From assembly GCF_032062135.1 (NCBI RefSeq), contig NC_092861.1:143854886-143918885 (forward strand): 64,000 nucleotides of DNA. Reading direction: 5' to 3'. Position 1 is the first letter of the stretch. Each line of letters starts with the position of its first letter. This DNA comes from Pyxicephalus adspersus. Taxonomy: Eukaryota > Chordata > Amphibia > Anura > Pyxicephalidae. A model generated the notes under the pieces. The model did no database searches. It was not told the origin of the DNA and worked only from the letters and a program-made list of their open reading frames with translations. The translations under genes were made by a program, and so were the position numbers. This document shows positions 14,301 through 25,554 of the stretch, one piece after another.

Positions 14301-17300
14301 TGGGATTTTTTATCTGTAGATTGTCAGTAATAAGCCTTTGCTACATAGTAACTGAACGTCACCTCAAACAAACTCACAATACATTTACCAACAAAGACAA
14401 ACTAACACAATGTATAGGTCATGCTTCTTCCACCAGCTCATTGTTAGTAAAAGAGTAAAATGGCAGAAGTCAAATAAAACACTCAATGAAAAATGGAAAA
14501 ATATTTTGCAAAATTTACAGATAAATAAAGGTCTGGGACATAAATGGACTTATTCATTGAGGCATCGGATCTGAAGAGTAAAGCCACCTTCAGCAACCAA
14601 CGATAATCTGCTTACCTTAACTAGAATCATATTAGTTGCTTTGGTTCTACTGGCCTTTGCTCTCATATTCTTTTTCAAAAGCCAATCTTGTGATGTTGTG
14701 GCAAAAAATATGAAGTGGATATGAGCCATGCGGTTCTTACGGAATGGTCACAACTGGACCATTCTCAATGACATAAAGGACTTCTTTTTGTACTGTCCAA
14801 GGACTCATTTGGTGACATTATTGCCTAAAAATGGATCTTACTGGATAATCCAAGAATCCATTTGTAGACGGACCCAATAAAAATTTACTCCCTGGCCTCC
14901 TGTAGATCAGAGTGACCTCACTGGCTCTTCTTCTGGTTTCTAAAAACTGCTGCATTTTTCAGGGGCAACTTGGTGTGAGTATTCCAGGTTCCCATGAGAA
15001 GGCCGTGTAACATTACCCATGGCTTCAGCCAAGATGTAATGTGATTTTTCAAAAATATCTCTAGTATTGCTTTTTTATTGGAGGATGGTAGCTTAAAAAA
15101 GAAATGGGCCTTTTATGCAAGTCTTCAATGGATTTATATCCCAAGGTTCAGTTTAGCTGATTTTGCTTTATTATGAACAATGCAGCCATGAGATGGCCAT
15201 TATGCAACAAGCTGGGAAATAATATTGGAAGATATCTTACATTGTTTTTATTATTGTTTTGTATCTAGAATTATTTAACTTTTTTCATTGTTGAATTAGA
15301 CCAAAACTTGCACCATTTTGGCCACTTTTAGCTGCAACATATGCAACAGTGGATGTAGTCAGAAATGGACTCCTATGCCCTGTAGAATTGGTTCCCTATG
15401 TTCACCCCTGCCCACATACATGAAACAGTTGCTCCATGAAAGTGATATTACTATTTTTAGATAAGTAGCCTCTACTTTCTTCTTTCCATAGCTGAAACAT
15501 AAATTATCTGAACTTCAGGTGTTGTTGGGCCCCTTTAGCCATAACTTTCGTAGCAGTTTTAGCCTAATAGTTACACAAATAGAAAAGTTGTCTTACATCT
15601 CCTTTTAACTCGATTACATGAATCAGACACCTATGACCCCTGTTCTTGCCCTATTAGCTTTTCCTTTGTAAATTTAGGTTCATCTTTCTGTGACAGGTAC
15701 ACTTTAATAGTTCCAATATCTACACACAGCTGAAAGAACCTTAAATTAGAAATCCAAGGAAAACAATCACCATCTGTCAGCTCAGGTTACCGTTGTCTCT
15801 TTTCTGCTTGCCACTACTATATTTAGGTCCCGGATTCGGCCTTTATTTAGCCTCTCTATGCCATCCAAATGACAGATGCACTTGTGACCCTGACAGGTAA
15901 GATGACATCAGTCACTTGACATCACCGGAAGCTGACAGCTATCCCAGCTAAGTGCAGCTTCTATCAGCTGCATGGAGGAGGATCTCTATTTCTAACAGAG
16001 GACAGCTAAACTTTGAAATGGCAGTTTCCATATTATGAGTTATGGAAAGGCTTTAATATTGGGAAAAAAATAAAAATGCATTATTATGAGCTGCCAACCC
16101 ATCCAAGGTAAATGGTCTACAGTAACATGACATGAATTATTGTGTAGAAATGTGTTGCATTGTACAAAACTGACTACATTAAATCACATTATTATAGGGG
16201 TGCCCATTCCGGATCTACATTTCCCAATATAGCACCCCAACTTAATATGGTGCAGGCCATGGATCAATGCCATATACAGCTTCAATATATACCCAATGCC
16301 AATACTTAGGTTTCTTGGATGTAAAATAACACATTTGGCTGTACATTTGGCAGCCAAAGCAGAATGATGCCACTGGGTGCCAAACCTATGGTGCTAGTGG
16401 CAATACATCAATAGCAAGAAACTGGAATGGCGCAAATGGTAGCCCATTGAAAGAAAAATAAATAGGTATTTTCTAGTTTGTTGTGTGATTTGTTTGGAAC
16501 CAGCGAATTACTTTTTGGCAAGGATCCAACCAGGAAAATGTATCGTGAATGATCCAAGCTTGTTACGGACCCTATTTAAAGGAGTTTCCCTTTGGCTATC
16601 TTTAATGAAGGGTTAAGCTTGTCGCAGCTGCACAGATCAGTTTGCACACTGAACTAAATGCTGTTTAGTAAACAGGGAATGCGGAGCTGCCACTGACTTC
16701 TGACTCTTGTCCCTTTGAAGATGGGGCAATAGGGGCGTGTGGTTTCTGTTTTTAGTGTACACTCTACCACTCTCCTAATCCTGCTTTATGTAGTTCACAC
16801 CTGCTTGGCTTGTGGTTCTTGCAGCACTACCGTCTGTCCTGGGGTCACACAAGCACTCTTTGGACATTCACTACCCAAACAGGCACTAAGAACTCCTCTC
16901 CTGAACTTTGCATGTCACTGTGTACATGTACACAAGACCTATTCCTTTACAAGGCTTTAAATGTATTCCTAAAGAAAGTTTTCTCAAACAGCAACCAAAA
17001 AAGGAGGTGGCAACGTTTCTGTGCAGTAAATTCCAGACTGGTCTTCCTACATCTGCAATGGTTTTGTTGAAAGGCTTGTCCCGTGCAAATAATCAGCCGG
17101 TTTAAATATAGTCTGCTGTGCAGCGGAGGAGCGAAGGGATATTCAAAGTTCTGGCAAACAGCTTGACTTGGCCATTAAAAAAAAAATCATTTTCTGTTCT
17201 ATAAACGTTGTGATTGGCAAAGTTACAGTGTTTGTGTCAAAAGACAAACAAACTGAAGGAGTAATTATCAACTAACCTTTGGAACTCTAGAAATAATTAG

Positions 17301-17517
17301 CATTTTAAAAAGTATGGAAACAGAAAGTACATCTTAAAGAAGAACTATAGACTCCCATTAAAAATATGTTTTGCAGCATGTGATATAATGCATCTGCACT
17401 TACAGTCACCTGCAAAGTCTTACAAATACCTGTTGATCCTGCCAATGAAGTCAACCTAATACAGATTTTGTATGTGGCACTGCTCCAGAATAAAAAAAAT
17501 GCCATTATCATGTAGAT
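11376..17517. other. Intronic sequence with a half-site cluster
   Basis: No gene or clear transposon was found. Features noted are a run of ten G at 12591-12600 and the nuclear-receptor half-site cluster at 12207-12261. A complex stretch at about 16490-16740 may be a non-coding element, but nothing specific identifies it. Confidence 0.4.
12207..12261. promoter_or_regulatory. Cluster of nuclear-receptor half-sites including an IR1
   Basis: Within 55 bp there is TGACCT (12207-12212), GGGTCA-G-TGACCT (12226-12238, an inverted repeat with one-base spacing as bound by FXR/RXR-type dimers), and AGGTCA (12256-12261). Four half-sites this close are unusual, but half-sites are short and the functional reading is inference. 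Confidence 0.35.
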
Positions 17518-17898
17518 CATTGTTTTTCGACCAGGGTTCCTCTAAAGGTTGCTGGGGGTTCCGTGAACAAAGAGCAATGTGTGTATCTTAGGTCAGTTTA
17601 GGTGACATCAATGATCTTTTTGGCTATTTTTATGGGTGATATTCTTCCCAATAGCCAGCAATGTAGGAGGCATTCTTTCTACTGACCAGCACACCAATGC
17701 ATTGTGTATATAATAAATATAATAGCAGCTCCCTGAGAGTTCTTTCCTAGATTGCAAGCTCTTCAGGGCAGGGTTCTCTCCTCCTCCTGTGTCACTGTTT
17801 GTATCTGTCAGTCCATGCTGCTAGATAAATCCTGTTTATTATTATTAATAATAAGGTTCCCCCATGTTCCCCCATGTTAAAAATGTCAAGAAACACTG
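17518..17898 (+). mobile_element. Non-autonomous hAT-like element (copy 1)
   Basis: The ends read CATTGTTTTTCGACC and, inverted, CAGTGTTTCTTGACA, both variants of the CAGTGTTTCTCAACC terminus of a hAT-like MITE family. The flanks atgtagat (17510-17517) and atttaggt (17899-17906) agree at 6 of 8 positions, as expected for a decayed 8-bp hAT target duplication. The internal block GGTCAGTTTAGGTGACATCAATGATC is shared, inverted, with 45669-45944. No transposase is present. A different dispersed repeat is nested at 17750-17854. Confidence 0.75.
17750..17854 (+). repeat. Dispersed SINE-like repeat nested in hAT-like element
   Basis: Reads gattgcaagctcttcagggcagggtt... and ends in ataaatcctg followed by a TTATTATTATTAATAATAA tail. 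The 3' part and trinucleotide tail match the repeat at 56770-56895 (GTACAGCGCTGCGTAA...). I recognise the type as a widespread frog dispersed repeat, but the exact family name cannot be given from sequence alone. Confidence 0.6.
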
Positions 17899-17906
17899 AT
17901 TTAGGT

Positions 17907-20900
17907 GATCAGCCTACTCTACAGAGGGATAATACATGCATAATATACATCTATAAAATACAAAAAACCTTTACTAGTCCAAGCTATGATAAATTTCACT
18001 GCTCCGCTACTGGTCAACCTGTACCCAATCAGATGGCTGGATGCCAAATTATTGGATGAAAAATTGGTTGATTAAAAGAAAACAAATCAGTGCAAAATGT
18101 AAATCTCAGTTCATATTAATCATAAAAATGTAAATAAATTTGAATTCCCTTGCCAGAGTCAATACCGTCCACCTCGTGTATCATAAGTACGACTTTATCA
18201 GCACCATCTAGTGGTAATATCACAATGGAGATAATAAATATTATATGTACATAATTCGTTCAGAAATGAACTATACCAATGGAAATATTGGATGAGCTAA
18301 CAATGATGGCAGAGCAATCAGCTTTGCACAATACATAATATAATCAGTAGGTTTCGGTGGAACATGTATCATGTAAATTGTATTATTTAAGTGAACCTGT
18401 CACCAAGACAATGCTTATTTGGTAAATGAAGTAACAGATTTCTGCAGTTTGTCAATGTAGCAAGAAATGTAACAATGTAACAAAATATACTGTTCATGTG
18501 TCCATTTGGAAATATCTCCAGACAGGGAGAGAGTTTTAGATTCCAATCAGATTTATTCCATATATTCAGGGATATAATGATTGATTCATGAAAACTGGAG
18601 AACAGAAAATGTGCACAAAGTTGGAGTTCCTCAAAGTAATCAATAGGAATTCTTGTTATGGCATAATAAAAAATAATAGAGAATATATAACAGTTTGCCA
18701 TCAGCAATAACTCTAATTTTGACAGCAGTTACATATTTGCTATGAAATGGGAAATTTGTATTACCGTATTGTTGTAATCTGCTATTCAACACTGCGATCT
18801 GAGACAGGTTCACTTTAATAAATGCATTAAGTATCTTGGAACAAAACGTATTTAAAGCAAACCATTATTACATCTGCTATTAGCTCCTGAGATAACACGC
18901 CAAGAACGCATCTTTATTGCGTTTTGTAGACATTGCTCGAATGAGATTTAGCTATATGGAGTCACTTTTGCTGCCCAGACATTTTGCCTTTATAAACCAG
19001 GACATTCCATGAACAATATTTTAAAGATGCTGTAAATAAAGGTGAATGCCTGGGGTTCAGCTGTAGAAGGTAATCAAGTGTCTTCAATGGGTTTGACATG
19101 GAGTGGGTGTTAGTCAAAGCACCGTACCATAAATCTTATCATGGGGGTTTCCAGGACCTGCACTGTTTTATAGCGCAGACCATTCTCTTCCCTTTTCTAT
19201 ATAAATATAAATATGCAGATTTTAGTTCTGGTTGAGTACACTTAACACCTACAGAATCAGTGACCAAAACAATGGGTTAATGACAGCCAAGAGTAGGAAG
19301 TGGCCATCTTTGTAGGATGATGAAATACATTTAGTTGGGTTTATACACAATGACACGATGAGATCAGAATACAGAGAGGGTGAGTGAGGCTAATATTGAT
19401 GTGCCAGTGCCTGTGTGTGTGGACAATATTCTAGCACAGGGGACAAAGATGAGAAATTCAAGGGATATGCTAGTTTAATGGAAAATTGGACCCATGTTTG
19501 ACACTTGCTGCCACAATCCTTGGGCAACTCTATTACAATTCCTATTCTTTTTAAGTTAAGGAAATCTGTATCCAGTGGGCAAAAACAATTGAAATGAATA
19601 AAAATAAACATATCATCTCTCGTAATGTATGTTTTTTTTTCATCCAAATCCAATGTCCCTGCCACAGTCAAAAAGATGCAAAAACACATTTGTTAACTGG
19701 AAGCTAAATCATCTTCTGTTGTATTTTTGGATGATGAATGGATAATGGATTATCCAGACAAAACTTCCAGAACAGAACAAACTCAATGATGGCATGCAGC
19801 AAGTATACAAAATCCATTGTTATCAAATATACTCATGTTACTCTTCAAAAGTCTATCAGGGCTGAAATTCTATTGAGCCAATATGGGTCATGACCCAGGG
19901 CCCAGAAGCCACCCTCATGTAGTTTTGGTCTGAGTAACATATTCCCTTGCCAAATAAAGGATTCCAGAATGCTGCCCTGAATCAAGATAGATTAAGATAG
20001 AACAGGGCTCTAGGCAAGGTAACAGCTTGGTCCCCACTATCCGTTGGATTGTCAAAACAAAAAAGCAAACCCATTTGTGTAAGTTGTATTGGCATAACCC
20101 TCAACACAGTCCTTGGGAAGTATCAAGCTGGTGCATAGCTTTGACCACCTGCAATATCTCCCTGGTTTGCTGCAGGGGAATGGATGTTATAGCTGATACC
20201 CCTAGATATCCAAAATGTTCTAGGATGCCTTGTGGATAATCTGGCTCTGCTACAAACTATCTAGTCCTCATTGTAGCTTCACATTGTGAAGGGAGCAAAA
20301 TTGGGGTGTTTGTTCACAGCTCTACCCCTAGATATGCTAGCACAGACCTCTTCTTTCATAAATCCCTAGCCTCACCAGGTCCTTGTGTAGCGATGTAACT
20401 AAAGTTAGCCTACTGACTGGGGTAAAAGGGTTGGCACAAGACAAATAAATATATTATAAAAAAAAATAAAGTGGCAAGACTTAAACCTTGCATTTAGGAT
20501 GTGATGGGAATAGTTGGAAAAATGAAGATAGATACAACATAAAAACCAAAAACAAATGGATAAAATCACACAACAAAACAACCAAAGAGTCTACACCTGA
20601 AAGAAACATTACAACCCTCCCCCGCTATGGAAGTTTTTTAACCTTTTTGGAGTCAGAGGTTGCCAAGAACATTATTCTACAGTACAACAAAGATCCTGGC
20701 TTCCACAGAGTTAAAAACCAAAACATACAGTCAAGAGGACTAGTTCAAATTATTCACCACCACGTAGAATTTGTCCTGGTTGCACTAATAAAGTTGGATT
20801 AATCATCTCCAAACCGGGTGAAAGAAAAACATTATGGGGCACTGTGGTGGTTAGGAATGGAAATGCCAAACAGCCATTTGCAATTTCACAACTAGTAAGA

Positions 20901-22552
20901 ACTAAAGTATATAAATAACTTTACAATTCAAAGTATGCATATGACTTTTTTATTTCTTTTACCCAGGCTCTATTGATAAATATGGACATAATTTGACCTA
21001 TTTATATGCTGACACAGCAGTTTACAGGGCATAATTAACTATTTGTTCCATGCCTTTGCCCATTGCAACTTTTACAGTCACATGACCAGTTAACCAAGGA
21101 TCTGAATATTCTAGTAGTATGTGGTTTTCTTTTTTTTTTGTAATTGTGGGATTGTGGTATCCATACAGTCACACATACCTATTCTTAGTTTACTTGTTTT
21201 TATTGGTAGAATTCTAATACATAACCCAAGAAATACAAGGCAGGCAAACAAAAAGCATATATTCTATTAATTCACATGTATAATATATTTTAAAGGGATA
21301 TTGGTACATTTTTCTGACCCATTCAAGACAAAACCCTTTCCCCTGATCCCCTTCAATGATCTCATTCCTTCCTCTGCCCCAACTGGCAAATACCACTTTG
21401 GGGTAGAGTTGGCCTTTACAAACACTTGCTTACAAGAATTTACCATAAACGTAGATCCAAACCTATACCAGTAATATTTTGTTTGTTGAAGCACTGTAAA
21501 CATGAAGAACTACCAGGTAGAAAAAAAAGGAAAGTTGCTTTCACATTTCATTTTTCTTTAGAACTTAGTGCTACTCATCTCCTGCAGTATTTTAAGCCAT
21601 TTTTTGTCTACTGGCACGCCATTGATGGCTACATGGCATCTTTTAGGTTGTCTCCATTGTCCCATTGTCTCCATTGGGAGTCCACGTTGGGAGTCTGTGT
21701 GGCAAGTAGAACAATGAGTAGACAGAACATTGTCCCCTATAAGAGGGGGTGCATGAACAGGGACCCCTAAAGAAGGATTGCCCAGTAATATTGTAATTGT
21801 AGCTGCAAAACTGATGTTAATATGTTAAAGTCTACATGGGATTTTAGTTTTTGAAGTTTACATCTATTTCAAACTATTCAGTAGCAAAACTATACCTAAA
21901 GCTGACCTGTTTGGTCGCAGTTCACAAGTTTTTAATAGAGCTGCGGCAATTCTTTCTTATATTAATTAAATGGTCTGTAGTTTCAAATTGTTACAGACCC
22001 AACACTAGATTGTCCACACACTTAGAAAAAAAGAATTTCTGAAGACTGACATTTGGCCAATTTATCATCTTTGACCATTCATTTTTTTTTTATTCCCCCG
22101 ATTGTCTTAGAGGGGTGGAGAGAGGTTCAATGGTTTATCGAATCATATTGATTCCAGGGTGTCAGTGATCTAATCAAGAGCAATCAATACTAATCCAAAA
22201 TCAATCAAAACACTTTTTACACTATCATTTATCAAATCAGAATGCAACAGCCACTTCCAAGCATAAAATGAAGAAAAATGAGAAATGCGACAGAGAGGAA
22301 CGGGAACAAAGAGTAAGTAAGGGAAAAAGGGAATACAAACAGACATGAGTTGAAAAACTCTCTAAATCTGTTAACCCCTTGCAAGAGACGTCAAGCTTTA
22401 CTGAAGACATTATTCAATGTGACTGAGTGAGAAGTCAGGTCAGCATAGCTATGTCTCTATTTAGTCTTGCAAAGATTCAATGGAAAAAGCTGACAATTGG
22501 TTACTGTAACATTCTAATGAACTGTAACTCAATTATTTCTTTTATTTGTGAA
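17907..22552. other. Intronic sequence, nothing recognised
   Basis: AT-rich sequence with short chance ORFs on both strands. No homology or structured repeat was recognised. Confidence 0.4.
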
Positions 22553-22985
22553 TATGTTAGATCTCATGAATAACGGCCATGGGCAGGCTTGAGGATTTGT
22601 TAGGTCTTAGAAAGATTTCCAGGTATATAGGAAATAGTAGGTATAGGAGATCATATAAAGGATGGGCATACACAGGCTTGTGGATATGTTACATTAGATG
22701 AAGGGTGACCATGGCCATGCTTTTGGCTATGTTGGATCTTATGAAGTATGGCCATGGACAGGCTTGCAGGTATGCTAGGTCTTGTGAAGAAAGGCCGTTG
22801 ACGGGTTTGTGGATATCTTCGATCTTATGGAGAATAGGCATTGATAGGCTTGTGAGTTAGATAGATCGTAGGAAGGATAGCCATGGACAGGCTTGTGTGT
22901 ATGTTGGCTCTCCTGAAGAATGGTCAAAAAAAGGCTTGTGGCTAAGTTAGATCTAATGAAGAATGGCCAAAGACAGGCTGTTTTG
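22553..22985 (+). repeat. Minisatellite, about 43-bp unit, about ten degenerate copies
   Basis: A unit like gttagatcttatgaagaatggccatggacaggcttgtggatat recurs. The core '(a/g)gccatggacaggcttg' is seen near 22574, 22749, 22793, 22836, 22879, 22922 and 22965, spaced 43-44 bp. Early copies are more diverged and partly deleted. Not coding. Confidence 0.85.
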
Positions 22986-25110
22986 CTATACGACAATATA
23001 AGCACATATTTTCTTTTCAACCATCGGAAATTTGTCTAGTTAGCCTCTCAAAATACACTACTAAAATGGGTTGAAATAACCGGAAGCCCTCCCAAACTAA
23101 TAAAAAGATTTTCTTTGGGGGGTCCTTTTAAAGCCAACACATTTTAGTTAGAAATATGGCTAATCTACTAAAACTGGCTAATGATAACCAACAGCAATGA
23201 AGTGTCTAATATACTACATTCTGTACACAAATATCTGCATGCAAATATATGAATTTAAACAGGACCTCTTTGATATAAAGTAACTAGTTTGATGATCTGC
23301 AATCCTTCACACCTGTGACCACTTTCATTATGCATGTTCTACGAGCTCCCCGTATCACACCATAGACTAGATAACACATGACATCAATTCCCCCCCAAAA
23401 AATAGCCAAATGGAAAACTCTTCAGAATTAAGGTAAGGAGTTGAAACTGCTTTTAATAAAGGCGGATAGTCACTGCAATAAAAACAGCTGACCTAAAACC
23501 CTGCACTGCAGCACAATGGGTTATAGCGGGATAACAGCACCCAAAGCGACTGACACAGCAATAGGTTGGTCAGGCTACGTTGCAGCAATGACTGCCAAAT
23601 TTTACAATTACGCTTGCTTTTGTAAACGCAGCTGAAGTTGTCGATATATTTGGTTAACTAAGGCCCGCATGCTGCATGGTTACATAATGTAGAACAATGC
23701 CCCCATTAGTCGGACGTATCACCTTCCTAATGCAAGTCCTTTTTAAAATGATCGCCACTTAAATTTTGGAAGATGTCTATGATATGACTAGCTACTGTCC
23801 TACGATTCCAGAAATGGGAGTCCTAATGAAGACCACCAACGTAAGGAAGAAGAATGACCCACCAATCTCGCACATTCTCCCTTCCAGATACACAGTTTTT
23901 GTCAATTAAGCTTTTTACAAAGACCCAATTCAACAAATTTGATGGAGCAGCACGGGTCTCATCTCTTAATATTGCGGTCTGTGAATGTTATGTGTTATTT
24001 TAAGGTAGGTAATCTATCCCAACGCTCATAATTGTGCTCCACAAAAAAGATATTAGTCTCTAACTTCAAGAAAAGACCTGCAGCCTCTGAAACATTCACT
24101 TCTGTTAATGTAAAAGCATTGGCATTTAACTGCATTCCAGATAAGACGGTGCCAGTAAAACTGATTATTCTTTTCTGATTCAAAGCATATCAGCGTTTGG
24201 AAAGCTCTTTCAATCTTATCAGGTGTATGAACAGTGAATTTACTGAAAAACAGTTTGTTCGGCTTCTCTCTCTCTGTGCTAGGCTATCAGATAAACCTGA
24301 CTAACTAACTGTATTTATACACAATCAAAACTAGAATGAATAAACTTGCGATAATGCAAACGACTGGGACAATACCAGACACTCTAAGTATAGAAAAACA
24401 ACCCAGGCAAAAGCTAAATCCCCATTTATCTCAATGGAACAATATATACAAAATCTTGGAGTTCAAAACGTGAAATAAAACATATCCCTCATTTACATTT
24501 ATTATTCTACCCTAATTTTTACTAAAAATGTTGATAAATATTTTGTAAACTGATATACACAACACGTTTCAATAAAGCAAAATTGTTAAATTTAAATCAA
24601 ACAATGGTTGCATTTGTACGTTGTTGGTTTTCTCATCGCCAAGAGTCTCATTTCCTTCCCAATGCCTAAAATTGTTATTACTCTTAATTATTTATGTATA
24701 AAAATAATTTATTTTTTTAATAGAATATATTAATTTCAAACTGTTAACCAATATATAAAATGTTTATAATTAACGGTCATTTGCAAGCTGTGTGTTTTGT
24801 GAACAAATCCGAATTCTTCTAACAAATATGATCACTTTTTTGACTTTTCTTTATTTCCCTTTTTATTTTTTTTCCTGTTTTTAAAATAAACAAAGATAAT
24901 CACACATAAAATATATAGCAAAAGGTATTTTTTTATCATAATGATGTCATAATTGGGAAATAAGCTGTTCTTAACAAAACAAATGGATACGGTAGAGCGT
25001 TATTAAATCAAGAGGCAGTTTATGCCTATAAAAAAAAGTCTTCCCTTTTCTAAAGGCTTATGGTTTTTTGAGCAGTCTTATGAAGATTCCTTGTTATTGC
25101 CAGTTAGATT

Positions 25111-25139
25111 ACAGAATGTGACATGTTTTCACATTCTGT
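25111..25139. repeat. Short perfect inverted repeat (11-bp arms, 7-base loop)
   Basis: Arms acagaatgtga (25111-25121) and tcacattctgt (25129-25139) are exact reverse complements. It lies in a complex unique stretch, so it could be part of a regulatory element. No transcription terminator role is expected in a vertebrate intron. Confidence 0.6.
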
Positions 25140-25545
25140 TCACAGCTACGCTCCCGGAACAAAACTGCTAAATAACACTGGTCTTTTATGTTTCTGCGCG
25201 CAGCAGTAAGATGACTTGTTAGTTGACATTATCTGTAACATGTCTGATGCTCAGTATTACTGTACAGACAACGCTTTGAATAAATCTGCTTTACCCTACC
25301 TTAAAAAAAAAAAAGGGGGTCATTAATTGGCTTGTATTAATAAAAGAAATTAAAGCAAAATTGTGCAAAAATATTTTTTTTGGCATGGAACATTTTAAAA
25401 AAATTTTAGCAAATTTTTCAATTGAATTTAATCATATCCTTGAAATAAATACCTGAACTAGCTTGGCATCTCATCATAAAAATACCAAGAGTGATGCGGT
25501 CTATAGGGAGAAAGACCAATCCTATGGTGTGTTTTTCTTACAGGT

Positions 25546-25554
25546 TAAAGGTCA
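25546..25554 (+). promoter_or_regulatory. ERR response element match (TAAAGGTCA)
   Basis: Fits TNAAGGTCA, the monomer site bound by estrogen-related receptors, inside the ESRRG intron. A second, weaker half-site (AAGGTTATG) follows at once. About two such matches are expected by chance in 64 kb over both strands, so autoregulation is only a possibility. Confidence 0.25.
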
